The position numbers and the translations under genes are program-made. DNA of 64,000 nucleotides, from contig JAIUPT010000010.1 of the NCBI GenBank assembly GCA_022315425.1, forward strand, positions 434,001 to 498,000, in the 5' to 3' direction. Within the stretch, counting starts at the first letter, position 1. Every line of letters starts with the position of its first letter. The DNA is from Pseudevernia furfuracea. Taxonomy: Eukaryota; Ascomycota; Lecanoromycetes; Lecanorales; Parmeliaceae. The notes beneath the pieces are model-generated. The model was given only the letters and a program-made list of their open reading frames with translations. It did not search any database and was not told the origin of the DNA. Positions 1 through 11,886 of the stretch are shown in pieces.

Positions 1-1146
1 GACAGAAGGATGAATAGCGCCGCCAGGGCTGGGACATCGTGGCATTTTATCGATGGGACACTCGATAACCTGTGTGACTGATCTATAAGACCCGATAATT
101 CTAAATGACCGGGAACTTTTACCATGGAGCGCTTGGCAAGAAAATTGGTTGATGAGAGCTCTATCCTCGATGTAAACTTAGGATAGCGAGTTACGAGGAC
201 AAGAGAAAAAGGGAAGAGCTCCACAGGAGCAGACGCGCAATTTCGGTGCAACATGAGAAAAAAGGAAAAGTGTTCTTGGAATTCTGTATGAAGAAATGAA
301 GGAAATTCAACGCAATTACTTGTTTGGTAAAAGATGCAAGAGACAGGCTCGTGGCAAAGAGAAGGAAATATTTGTCGCAAGAAGAGTCGCATTGGCGTAT
401 GCTAATTTCCGACGTGTTTCCTTATCAGTCGCTTACTATTCTCAAATCTTCACGAATGGACCAATGTGGCAATATGAGGCTATACAAAACACGTAAATAA
501 AAGTTGGGCCTTCCCAGCGCCAGGATTTGGAGTTAGAGGCCTGAACAGGCATATTCTCGTAACATAGCGTCAAGAAAGCTCCCATGCTTTAGCAGCATAG
601 ACCTGGAGTGAAATTTGAAGCTATATACATGCATGTAGGTGTGGGCGGGTGTGACGAAAGAATGCTATGACTCTGAAAGAGATAAAATCGAATGAAGAGT
701 CAGATGCTGGTGCAAGCCAGGTCTTTATAGACCTTCCAAATGACACGAATCCACTGCAATGGACACGTCTTTCAAATCCATGAATAGCATCAGCATGAGC
801 CTGAAACAACACGGGCCTGACACCCGATATGCGAAATGCGATGTTGAGACCCACTAACCCCCAGTCCAGCTAGATCAATCTTGCGCCTATACATCCTAAG
901 AGGCCAGAAAGAGCTGCAAAGATGACGATTGATGCTCCATCAAGAGATGAAAAGAGGGCATCTAGAATGGGGGGTTTCCCTCCCATGAGAACGGTAAATA
1001 ATTTCTTATAAGTAGTCATGGCGGACGGCCGAGGACATAGCTCTATCGCATGACCATCGAAATGAACGATGTAGACATGATTTTTTTCTCCATTGAAGAT
1101 TGCGATATGCTGGTTGACTTTCGCAGGTTTTCTTGTGAGGTCGTGC
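1..1146. other. intergenic, no gene seen
   Basis: Only short open frames without family resemblance, splice-consistent continuation or biased composition are present. I see no RNA gene or repeat here. The tail of the minus-strand gene that ends at 1147 faces this stretch. Confidence 0.5.
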
Positions 1147-4100
1147 TTACATCACGGCGTGTTCTGGACTCGCCGGTGCCTCGCCCGCAGCCTCGGCAAC
1201 GCCACCCGTGACACGACCATCGTCTTCCCCATCACCCATCTTCCACTCCCGGTCATCGATAACTACAGTGGGCGCTTTTTTGCGCGCGCCGGTAACTAGT
1301 CGAAGATAAAAGGGAAATTTGACACCGCTCTTCAGAAACGAAATCTTCATCCTGCACGCCTTGTTCTCTAGTTGAGCTTCATCCCGATCTTTGAGCACAT
1401 CATTGACGCTACCTTGCGGACCGAACATTGCTATAATATCACTCCAAAATGGGCCCGAGAACCGTCGCAAACCTCGCTCAAGCGCGTTTTCTTCGTCTTT
1501 GCTCCATGGACGGTGCTCGTTGTCGCCTCCTACACTAGCCTCGAGCTTTGCGATTTCGTTTTTGATGAAGAGCGCATCTTTAGTATGGGTTGCGTTGGGG
1601 AAGCCGTGATGAGCAGTAGAATCGTTGGGCTTAGCTGCTGCTACTGTAAAACTTGATCTGTTGGTCCAGACGATTGGTGTAGTCACTTTCTGAGGTCTGG
1701 CGAGCGGAACGGGATCATTTCTGCCTCGAATTTCCTTTCGAAGCTTTGCAAGATATTGTGTAACTGCTTTGCTGGTGCATCCGAGCTTATCAGGTGTCAA
1801 TGAATGCTCGAGCCTTAGATGGTAGAATACTCACCCTTTCTGCAACAGCCTCATAATCCATCTGATATCCTCGGACTTCTATTATTGCGAGGAGAAGCAT
1901 GTGCTCAGCTTCGACTATCATGAGGAGAGTCAGCCTAGGGCCTCAGAATAGGGACTGAGTGGAGTAGTATTGAGCCTGTGGAGATAGTAGAGTCTGAAAA
2001 CGTAAGGTCAGGAGACTTGTGAATATATTTGTGACATTCTGGAGAGTACTTCTGTAATGCGTCGCAGAGACAGATAACAAATGATACGCGACTCCAGAGA
2101 AAAAATGACACTCACGGTTCCAAACCATATTCTTTTTCTTCGACACAACACTAGATCTTGACGTCGTTAATGTTTCAGATATGTTATCATTGTTGATGGG
2201 AACTTCTGAATTGGCAGGCTCGCTGGAGGCATGCAACCTTGGAGACTTCGTTAAACTGATCGCAAGTTGAAGCGGGTCTGGAAGACGTCTAGACTTGTCC
2301 ACATTGCTGATTCTAGTCATGGAAGATGTGTTTTGATGACTGCACTGACGTGAGTTAGGCGATCTGTGAGTTTTTGGCACCGTCCAATGACGTTTGTGAT
2401 CTAGATCTCCGGACCCTATCTGGCTCGTCGATAAATTCCGAGCTTTGGCACCGGGAGCTACCTCAGTAGGGACCCCAGCGTTGCCTCTTCGCTTTTTGGG
2501 AGTTGACATGACATCTTCACTTTCGGTATCTTCGATAGTAATGGTTGTAGGTGAACGTTTGCGCTTCTGCAAAGGTGCGGCTGCGGCAGGCGAGGCATGA
2601 GCGACAAGAGAAGGACTTTTCATGAGTTTCTTTTTGACCAGCAGCCAAGAGGCATTCCCAGACGAGGCGCTACTGAAGCCAGCGTGCTCAGCGAACCTTT
2701 TTTGGTCTATCTAGTAGATCATTAGCCAGGCTCTCGCTCTTCCTCATTATGTGACTAAGAGTAGCATGTCAAAAAATATACATTAGAAGACTATGACCGA
2801 GCATAATCGATGATAACGTAGTGAAATAGTGGGGCTGGTCTCGGTGAAGGTTTTGGAGCGTATCGTGTGGGGTCTTCCGAGAGCTTACTTGAACTATACA
2901 GCCGTCTTTCAGGGATTGGAAGGCGAGACCGAGCAATTCTACCTCCCGAGTGGTAAGACGAGAAAGAGAGGATTTCAACATGAGCTTTTCCCTAATGCCC
3001 GACCATACAGCGCTCGCTGAACCAGGATTCTTGAGGCCAGCAAGATCAGCTAGCTTCCCGTAATCAACCTGCCGAAAGTGTCAGCCAAAGATTAGCCGAG
3101 AGAGTCAGCGCGGCAGCAGCCAGAATAGCAGCACATCCAGGCCGTACAGAATCCACGCGTTTGAGCCCACCTGAAATTTGCAGCCGTCCTTTAAACATTG
3201 GAACGCGACTATGACCAGTTCCATATCACGAGCGGTGAGCTTGATGGTCGAAGAGCCGCTGTTTTGGGTAGAAGATTTGGAAGCTTGTGACGACAAACTT
3301 CTGGGTACAGATGGAGCGTCTTGATCTTGACTTGGTGCGGCGCGAGGCGTTGGGTCTAGTCGATCGCCATATGGAACGCCAGCTTGCTTTAACGCTTTAG
3401 AGATGTCTTTGAGAGAGGCAGTGACACCACACTCCTCGGCAATGACTTCCCAAGGTTTACTCCGCTGCACCTCGTTCAATGTCCCATGGGTGACCATGTA
3501 CTTGAATTTTGCTTTTGAAATCCTGCTCCGCTCGTATTGCTCGCTATTCAGTCTCCGGATTGGAAACCCTTGGACTCGGTCCGGGGGTCCATCGAGACTA
3601 TCATCAAGTCCACCGCCCATTTCCTCCTCAGTCTCTTCCCCTTGTATGCCCTGCGAGAAATCTGAAGTCTCGCTCTGGTTGTCGCTGGAATCGCTATCGT
3701 CCTCATTCGTATACGAAGCCGTAGAATCAATTTCCGATTCCTCCGAATCATTCTCCGCCCATGTATTCTTCACCACGATTTCACGGCCCTTCTGATAACC
3801 CCTCAAGTCCTCGCTGGAAGAATCCGGCTCTGCATAAGTCTTGGTCGTATTCCTCCGCCTCTTGCTACGTTCCTGAGGGTCTTCTATGGCCAGTTGCACT
3901 GCCTCATTTCCAAATGTTGTAGGCGCGACATCGGATTCGGAATCTTGCAACTCACTCAGCTCTGACAAGCTGCTGTTACCATGTAGATGCTCCCGGTCGT
4001 CGGGACCGGTTTCCTCTTTTACAAGTGTAGAAGGGGGCACATTTAATCTTTCCACGTCCTCATTCTCCTCGTTCTTGATCTTCTCCCCTATCTTCTTCAA

Positions 4101-4187
4101 GTCCTCGAGTATCTGCAATGGTTTTGCTTTTCTTCTTAGCTGAGCGCTTGGAGCGAATGTCATACTGTCGGATCTTTGTCCCACCAC
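1147..4187 (-). CDS. telobox Myb-domain nuclear protein with tandem helical repeats
   Basis: Five exons fit in phase: 4187-3171, 3068-2889, 2710-2116, 1914-1835 and 1785-1147, giving about 836 residues. The N-terminal third is acidic and Ser/Asp/Glu-rich. From about residue 330 come related repeats of the form AFQxLKDGCxxQ-VDYxKLA-xxAG-(W)xxxKKLM; a divergent further copy spans exons 3 to 5 (MLLLAIIEVRGYQMDYEAVA). Near residues 716-775 lies a Myb-type domain (RPWSKDEENALERGL, PFWSDII, VLKDRDEAQLENKACRMK). It resembles the telobox Myb of TRF/Tbf1-type proteins but lacks the usual third Trp. Family knowledge suggests double-stranded DNA binding, at telomeric or promoter telobox sites. That role is inference here. 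The start at 4187 is the first Met of the frame; an upstream non-coding exon is possible. Confidence 0.72.
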
Positions 4188-4382
4188 GTTTATTGGTGTC
4201 GAGATCTAAGGAAGAAAGACTCTTGGATGTAGAGTTCATTTAGGTCATGGGAGGGGCGTTTTGTATCGCTTGTCCTGCAGGGTCCTGCAATGCATGGTCC
4301 TTGTGATTTGGGAAGGCTTTTGGATAGTGGGGTACCAGAATCGAGGTATTGACAATACTAGGACATTCCAATCAAGGGCAAT

Positions 4383-4402
4383 GTAGAGGGTAAGCGGGAC
4401 GA
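4383..4402 (+). repeat. 20-bp direct repeat, left copy
   Basis: The 20 bases starting gtagagggtaag and ending cgggacga abut the left inverted repeat of the transposon. An identical copy lies at 6785-6804, 5 bp beyond the right inverted repeat. Confidence 0.9.
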
Positions 4403-4441
4403 TTCACCAGGAAGTGCACCATTCCGGGAAGTGCACCACTT
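4403..4441 (+). repeat. terminal inverted repeat, left
   Basis: This is a perfect reverse complement of 6741-6779. The repeat contains an internal direct duplication of ggaagtgcacca, so each end offers two copies of the motif, which may be transposase-binding sites. Confidence 0.95.
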
Positions 4442-4644
4442 AGGGTTAGGGCTCTACCCCACAAACCACCCCACAACTTCATATATACCATTCGGTCACT
4501 CTTTTGCGGCTATTCGGTGACTACTTGATGAGGCTATTCGATGACTACTTGATGGGGCTATTCGGTCACTATTTGGTGACCGAGGGCCCGAAGAGAATGG
4601 AATTAAAAACGGGGATTCCATGTAGTCAGAATCCTTCTCCAAGC

Positions 4645-6610
4645 ATGCCTTCAGCAAAACCAAAGAATCCAGAAGAACTACCTAAAGAGGTGCGCCTAGA
4701 TCTCGCAATTGACGAGTATAAACAAGCCTTCTTAGTCTATCATATGAGCTTCGAGTCTATGGAGAAAAAGCGTAAGCCTTCTGCTAGATCAATTGTAAAA
4801 CAGACGACGTATCATTGGTAAGACTCAGTCTCGTCAAGAGGCCCATGAAAGCGAGCAACGACTGAGTGACTTGGAGGAGAATGCTCTGAAAGCATGGATC
4901 TTACAGGTAGCGGAGTGGGGCTGGTCATCAAGAATCTCTCAGGTCAAGTTTATGGCTTCTGAGCTTCTTATGGACAAGGGGGACTATCGTGAGCTAGGTC
5001 CTAACTGGGTTTCACGCTTTTTGAGTCGTCATTCGGAGCTGCGAAGTCGCTTTTCTCAGCCATTAGATAGAGATCGTGCTGAGACTCATGATTCAGAAAA
5101 GCTGATGCGGTGGTTTCAGCTTGTGGAATCGACTATTTAGAAGTACAGTATTCAGCAGAAAGATGTGTACAATATGGACGAGAAAGGATTCGCAATTGGG
5201 GCTGCTGGAAGGTTCAGGGTTGTTTGTCACAAATCTAACTTGCAGATATACAAAACCCAGGATGGAAATCGAGAGTGGGTGTTCTTGATTGAGTGTATCT
5301 CAGCGGATGGAAGACTTTTGAGACTGTTCATTATCTTCAAAGGGAAGCGTCAAATGAAGGCGTGGTATGATGTCTTGGAGGACGAGGATTCTTATATTGC
5401 TTTGAGCGAGAATGGCTGGACAAACAATGTTTTAGGCTTGGAGTGGTTCGAGAAGTATGCCCAGGTACTGTCCTTTTGTATATGATTTTGACTGATTTTG
5501 ACTGATTTCTCCAGGTGCTTTGAGTCACAAACTCGAAGGACTCTCAAGGGCAAATATCGACTTCTGATATTTGATGGGCATGCATCTCATATCAGTAACA
5601 AAGTCATCACCTTCTGTATCGACAATAACATCATTCTTCTGTGTCTCCCTTCCCATTTCACTCATATTCTTCAGCCATTAGATGTTGACTTTTTTCAGCC
5701 CTTAGCAACAGCGTATCGTAAGCATTTAGAGAAGCACATCAATCTTGTCAGCGGAAAGAGTTACTCAATGAACAAATCAGACTTTATTGTCTTGATTCAA
5801 ATGACGAGAAAGAATGCTGCAACGGAAAAGAACATTAAGTATTCTTGAGAAAAGAGTGACTTATTCTCAATTAAGTCACAAATTGTGCTTGACAGAGTGG
5901 GACTGAAGATATCAGAACCTTCGAAATCGTCACCCCCAGATATGACAGTCATAGCTTTCAATGGCGATTCGATTTCTGTGACCTTTACATCAAGAAATGT
6001 GAAGCAAGTGAATCAGCTAGTTCAACGAATCAAGGCTGAAGATCAGGATCCCGAACTCTCAGAAAAACTTGATAAGGCATGCAGCTCTGCTCTAGCCTTC
6101 AGCATCTTACTTCAGAAAACGAATAATCAGCTTCTTAAGGCGAAGCAAAGAAAAGAAGACAAGGTCAAGCGTGAATAACAACATTATGGGGAAGCAATGA
6201 TCATGAATCTCGACGTTGTACAGCAATGAAAGGATAATCTGGCTGCAAAGCAATAGGTGAAAGAAGATAAGCAATTCGAGCAGCAATTCAGAATTATGTG
6301 TCGTCTAGGGTCTGAGATTTTTGAGAAAAGAAGAGTCAGAAGTTCAGTCAAAAAGAAGGCCACTGCATCACGCTCTGTCTCGGGCCCATTAACATCTCTG
6401 GTGCTTGATCCCCCGGGACCCTCGACGCCCTCAAGACAGCAACAATCACAGCGAGGGGGGAGGGGTGGAAGGGCTGGAAGGGCTGGAAGGGCTGGAAGGG
6501 CTGGGAGGGGTGGTAGAAGGGGTGGTAGAGTTGTTACAGTGGTAGAAGAAGTAGAAGAAGAGACTCGGGTATCAACTCGTGGAAGACTCATAATAGCCAA
6601 AAAACGATGA
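4645..6610 (+). pseudogene. pogo/Fot1 transposase relic
   Basis: A likely start is the Met at 4645. The N-terminal helix-turn-helix part ends in a frameshift near 4815. The CENP-B-like region follows (about 4871-5137), then a stop near 5138-5140. The DDE core shows the first Asp in YNMDEKGF (about 5167), the second in LLIFDGHASH (about 5565) and the third in LQPLDVDFF (about 5683). A stretch at 5465-5514 starts GT and ends CAG and holds two in-frame stops, but removing its 50 nt breaks the frame. It is therefore either a decayed intron or an insertion. Further in-frame stops lie near 5846, 6176, 6226 and 6253. Every one is a single C-to-T step from a Gln or Arg codon, which fits mutational decay. 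The C-terminus is a basic RGG/RAG-repeat tail. Confidence 0.88.
6467..6502 (+). repeat. 9-bp minisatellite in transposase tail
   Basis: Four exact tandem copies of ggaagggct encode alternating Arg-Ala-Gly in the C-terminal tail of the transposase relic. Imperfect copies continue on both sides. Confidence 0.9.
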
Positions 6611-6740
6611 AGTAGCTGTTGGAGATATTTATTTAATCTATTCGTAAAATCTAGTCTCTTTCAACATGACTGTGCTGAGTTGCCATACAATTTTGGTAGA
6701 ATGTTGGTATTTTGATGTTCCTCGGATTTATCGGATTTTA

Positions 6741-6779
6741 AAGTGGTGCACTTCCCGGAATGGTGCACTTCCTGGTGAA
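6741..6779 (-). repeat. terminal inverted repeat, right
   Basis: This is the perfect reverse complement of 4403-4441 and marks the right end of the first Fot1/pogo element. Confidence 0.95.
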
Positions 6780-6784
6780 ACCAA

Positions 6785-6804
6785 GTAGAGGGTAAGCGGG
6801 ACGA
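6785..6804 (+). repeat. 20-bp direct repeat, right copy
   Basis: This is identical to 4383-4402. Downstream (about 6813-6863) are two short hairpins, gcggagaaagctccgc and gctagctcgaacgaagctagc, which could belong to an older element into which the transposon was inserted. Confidence 0.85.
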
Positions 6805-6990
6805 GTCAACGTCGTAGCGGAGAAAGCTCCGCCGCTCTGGCGCTAGCTCGAACGAAGCTAGCGGGTCTCTCGTTCAAGGAATCCTTTTCATTCATTCTAT
6901 ATCCAGTACATGGGCACTTAGGTAGTCTATTTATCACATAGTCATGCCTCACAAGTATCCAATTCTCTCTCTTTCAGTCTCCTCACCCAA

Positions 6991-9900
6991 CTACCTTTTC
7001 CCTCCCTTCTTCTTCCCCGCCACGACCTTAAAGCTCGAGTTGGTTTCCTCTTTGGGAGCCTGAGGCCCCTTCTTCGCCACCTCACTCCACCCACCGCCGC
7101 TTTTATTCTCACTAGCATTCATAGGAGATGAGAACCCCGGAGTAGAAGCAGAGTCAGGAACGACGCCACGGTCAGCAAGTTTGCGGCGGCGGACGAACTC
7201 CTCCGCGAAGCGGCGACCGTCAAGTGTTTGGGAGGAGGCATAGATGGAGTCAGAAATAATGTCGGCTTCAGGAGGTAGCATGAGTAGTTGGGACACAAAG
7301 TCGTCGACTAGGGCTCGTTAGTCGTAGTGCCAATTCAGGGCTAGTGAGGGTATCTACCATTCATGTTCGAATTTAGACCTTTGCTCAGAGCGCTCTTAGT
7401 CCACCTCTGGAACTCCTGGTTCGCAATTTGTTGGTTGCCAGGTCCCTTCGTGGATGTCGTTACGATCGACTTAGACTTAGCGGCCGGCGCTGAAGGCTGC
7501 ACAATACCACCGCTCGCAGTTCTCGTGCTCAGACTTGGAGCTGATGTAGTAGGTGTCTTCACTTTACCACTTGCGCCCACGGTAGTCCATGCAGCACTTG
7601 AGGTCAGAGGAGTTGGGACGCTGGCTTTACTTGCCAATTCGGCATAGCGTTTCCCACCTGCAAGAGCCGCAGTGGCAGTAGCATTTGCAGCAGCACTGGC
7701 AGCAGCGGCTGCAACTGCGCGGTTTTTTCGGGCCTCTTCCTCTTTCTGTATCTGTGCTAACGTTTTCTTGGCTCCTGCGACGGGTGTTGCGACTACGGAC
7801 TTACCAGCTGCTGGCTTTGCCCAAGGCGAGGCGCCAGTAGTGGTGGGAACGGCAGGCGAGATGCTGCTTGCCCAGTTGGCGGACGACGGTAAGCCTGGCG
7901 CTGGTGCAACAGGCTGATTTTGTTGACTGAGACGCTCTTGCTCGGCTAAAGCTCGTCGGGCAGCGACTGCACTCTCTTCTTTTTGAGCTGCATTCTTAGC
8001 TTCCATCGCTTGGATTTCCCTTAGTGAAGGCCCTTTCGAACCTTCAGCTGGCTCTTTAGCCCATGGCGCGAGGGCAGCGCCGAGCGTCTCAATTGAATCG
8101 GCTTGGGACGGGGTTTGTGACTCAGCATTCAAAGCATCTGCAACGCTCTGTCTGTTTCTTTGTGGGGTTGGAGCTGGCATTGGCGAAGATGACTGAGGTG
8201 GAGGGAAGGGTTGAGGTAAGCCAGGGTGAACTTTTGCCCATGGCGATTCAGGCTGGGAAGCGGGCTGTTGCTTGGCGGCGGCTTTCTGAACCTGCTCGGA
8301 TAGAGAGAGCGGCTCATGTTCGTTGTGATTTTGCTGTGAGAGGTCTTGATATTGGTGGCTTACGTCGAGCAATTGCTGTTGTCCTGCAAGATCGTGATCT
8401 GACGTCTGGCGATTCACACGACCACCGATTGGACCTGGCGTTTGGAACTGCTGCTGCTCTTCTTGAGCTCTCAGCTGGTGATACTGCTCGAGTCGGTCCG
8501 CGGTTGTTCGCTGATCATCATTCCCTCGCTGCAACAGATCGTACTGCTCTTGCTCTCGTCGTTGCCGATCTCGCTCCTGTAGCATCGCAGCTACATGCTG
8601 CTGATGACCCGGATCTTGGGCATACATTGAATCACTGAATGGTTGCTGACTCCCACGTCCCATACCGAGACGTTCCATCAATCTTGGTAGATCCCCCTCA
8701 CGTACCGAGCTCAACTGATCAGCACCTGCTCCTAAAGGGCCAGAATTCCTTGATAGTCCATCGAAAAAGCCTGGGACAGATCCGGGCGGTTGAATAGGTC
8801 CCTGGCCCGGAGATGGCTGGTAGCCGATAGGAGCACCAGGAGAAGTTATGCTGCCGTAGCTTGGCTGGCTTTGCAGACTGTGGGCACTAGAATGGTGATG
8901 GAGTTGCTGACCATGGACTCCACCCATGTGCTGCATCTGCTTGAGCATCACTTGCTGTTGCGCTAGGTGCTCCTTTTGTCTCGCCATCAGATACTGCTCC
9001 TCTTGCTTGCGTCTCTCCAAAGCATTCTGCTGTTCCGCTGAAAGAGTGGTACCGAAGCTAGGGAAGCTGCTTGCAAATGGGGGTTGCGCAGCAGATGGAG
9101 TCGTAGCGGGAATAGCGCCGGAAGCAGTAGTAGTACTACTAGGTATAGAAGCTGATGAGCCGTGAGGAATGCCAATTTGGGGAACCAGGAACGGTTCTCT
9201 TGAGTTTCCGATGCGCCGAATCAGTTGAGCAAGGGGTTCGTAATCAGCATCCTCGAGCTTCTTGACCTGAAGTTCGGGTGAGAAAAATCCCGCCTTATAC
9301 CAGTCATGCATCTCAAGTCCAGACCAAGGCCCTTGAGTATTCCCTGAAGGGTCTCGATAGATCCATCGCATACGATCCGGCATCACCATCTGTCGTTGCT
9401 GGGAAGCAGGCATCTGGCTGGATCCGGTATCTTGTTCCTGAGACCGAGCGAAATAATTGCTGCCCGAAGGTCCGGCAGAGAACGGGGTTTGTACAGAAGC
9501 CGACATTGGCGCTTGGCTTGACGTGGTTTGACCAGCTTCATTGGTAGCGAAAGGCGAAGCGAGGCCCTGGAGACCACGGCCTCGGTTCTCTGCATTGCCA
9601 AAAATTTCATCCATTCCACCTCGTCCAAGGCGTGAGGATGTGTCCATGTCTCGCAATCCAAATCCAGGAGCATTGTGACCAGAGTCCCTCAGAAAAGCAT
9701 CGCTACCGTCTCCAAACCCTTGCTCATGCCTCGACGTCTCCCCTCGCCCCTGGTCTTGCGTGGCATTTGGAAGCAAGGAGCCTAGCTTGCTGTTTCGATT
9801 GATAGTTCCCGTAGAAGCAGCACCAAAATGAGTCGAGCCACCAAGTCCACTCTGGCTTCGTGAGCTAAGATCAGCAAGCGATCCAAATGCTGAATCTCCG

Positions 9901-11886
9901 AAAGCCGCTCCGAAACCAGGCTGAGCCCTATTTGGGGTACCAATCGCGCCGGGGGCCGCTGACCAGGCCCCTGATCCACCGAGACTACCGAGCTCTCCTA
10001 ACCCACCCAAGCTTGGAAACCCCCGTGAAGCGCCAGTGCTCGAGGTTTGGCTCCGATCACCTGTCTGTGTATCTAGCTGATTCTGGAATCCCCGAGCAGC
10101 ATGACCGAACGGTCCAGCACCAGGATAGTGAGTATTGTGAAGTTCGGGCTCATCGGTATCAACATCTCCAGGAATGGCTTTCTCGCCCTCTGGACTTTGG
10201 TACGGGTTCGTGTTTGTTGGGCTCATCGGCTCGTTCGAGTGTCCCATTCCTTGATTGCGGCTTTGAGGAGTCTGTTGTTGAGCGTAGTCCCGACGCTGCA
10301 TCAGTTCGCGGAAGGGAGGCATGTCAGAAGATAGACCAAGAGAGGAAAATCCAATATCATCGTAAGAAGTCTGACGGTCAGGATTCCTGTATCTGGAAGA
10401 CTGCGGCAGAGGTGGACTAGCATCGTCGCCTCCCAGAGCTGCACTGCCTGTGCCACCAAAGTCCTCCTCGTCTCCATATAAATCTGCATGCGTATTCCTG
10501 GACAGTGCCGTGCGGTCACTTGCCCATTGCGCCTGTGTGGGTTCATTCGTTGACTCTGGCAAGCGTTCCATACTGTTCACTGATGCCTTTTCCTTCACCT
10601 TCAAACCCGTATCCTCAGAGCTTCCAGCACTCATCAGGTCTTTGAATCGACTCTGACCGCGGACACTGCCAAATCCAGACCTCTTTTCATCAGCTGTTGG
10701 AGTTTGGGCAGAGCCACTGCCAACGGCGAAATTACCGAAAGCTCCCATAGGCGAGAATCCTGCTGATGGAGAAGCGCCAGACCAAGGTGACGAGGACCCA
10801 TTGATACCAGCGCTTACGGGCTGTGTGCTTGTCCTCCTCAATGAGCCAAAGGGCGAGGCCGTAGCAGCACTGGGCCCACTGATATCTTTGTCTCTGTCTT
10901 CCCTGTCTTCCAAGCTCGGTCCAAAATTATCCTTAAAGTCTGTTTTGCGTCGAAGCAAGGATGGTGGAGGTGAAGAGATGCTAGGTTCTTCTCTCAAAAA
11001 CCTACTATTCCCAGTCGGAGAAGCCAATGAATTTTGCAAGAGATCGCCGCCAGATTCTCGACGTCGAGTGCCAGGACGTGCGGATGGAGAGTTGTTCATA
11101 ACATTCTGAGATTGTGTGATGGAGGTTCGCCGGTTGACGTTCCCATTGTTCGGCGTACCATCCTTATTAACGTTCTGAATTGGTGGTTTCAGTGGCGAAT
11201 TGACGGAGGTAGAGAATGCCTAGACTCCTAATCAACACTCATTGTTTCCATGCAACCAGGGTTCAATGTACCACTTTCTCCTCTTCACTCATCTCCTGCG
11301 CCGCTATTGGATTTACGCTACCCTCATGATCCCAGCAGATATCTGGTCCTGCGGTTTCCTTATTATCGTCTCTCTTGCCCCATCCTCCATTGCTTGTCCC
11401 GTTAACGGCACCTGGAGTCCAGCCATCGACAAAAAGGTCATTAACATTGGTGCTTGAAAATCCGTTTCTCTCCTGCGTCCTGAACAAGTCGAGAAGCTGA
11501 TCCTTCGAATATCTGCTTTCAGTAGATGCGCCATTTCGATTAAAAGACTGATAGTTCGAGCTCATATGTGGGGGTACGTAGACGTTGGCGCTCGAGGGCG
11601 TAGAAGTATTGTTAGGCTGGCTGCTGTCTTTTTGCTGAGAGAAATTCGTTGCCACAGACGGTCGACGAAAGGTTTGGGTTGCGCCATTGGTGCGAGCGCG
11701 TGTCCTAGAAGGACATGATTGTTAGGATCATGCATGGTGGAGCGGTTACTGTGGCGCCGAGGGCAGCGACTGCTTCCGTGTCACGTACCAATCTCCGCTC
11801 CCAGTATTCCGGCCATTGGCTCCCCCTTCAGTTGACGTGTTCCCTGCCGCTGCCGAGGCAAAGCTCGAGGTGAATGGAGAAGGCAT
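6991..11886 (-). CDS. GYF-domain protein (Smy2/GIGYF-like)
   Basis: Four exons fit in phase: 11886-11789, 11704-11272, 11219-7358 and 7307-6991, about 1569 residues. The single recognisable domain is a GYF domain near residues 795-850 (WIYRDPSGNTQGPWSG, MHDWYKAGFFSPELQV), a fold that binds proline-rich PPGF/PPGL-type peptides. The rest is low-complexity, rich in Ser, Gly, Pro and Gln, with a Gln-rich coiled segment after the GYF domain. The last exon begins VDDFVSQLLMLPPEADII, which looks like the conserved C-terminus of the fungal homologues. Family members (yeast Smy2/Syh1, animal GIGYF) work in translation repression, mRNA decay and secretion. The role here is inferred from family. Start choice: the Met at 11886 opens an MPSPFTSSFASAAAG segment of the kind found in fungal relatives. 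Confidence 0.9.

Larger units (their letters stand above)
4403..6779. mobile_element. Fot1/pogo-type DNA transposon, defective
   Basis: The element is bounded by perfect 39-bp terminal inverted repeats (4403-4441 and 6741-6779). It holds the remains of a DDE_1-type transposase on the plus strand. Size (2377 bp), transposase order (helix-turn-helix, CENP-B-like DNA-binding region, DDE domain, basic Gly/Arg-rich tail) and inverted ends fit the Fot1/pogo group. No clean TA target duplication is visible at the ends. A 20-bp direct repeat flanks the element instead. The open frame is interrupted by a frameshift and several stops, so it cannot move by itself. Confidence 0.9.

Noticed and set aside
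5465..5514. 50-nt intron in the first pogo transposase
   Set aside because: GT and CAG ends are present, but removal shifts the frame. Left as decay or insertion in a pseudogene.
7363..10656. Many plus-strand frames opposite the GYF gene (for example 8063-8638 and 9887-10420)
   Set aside because: They are shadows of a long, low-complexity minus-strand coding exon. They have no splice continuity and no family resemblance.
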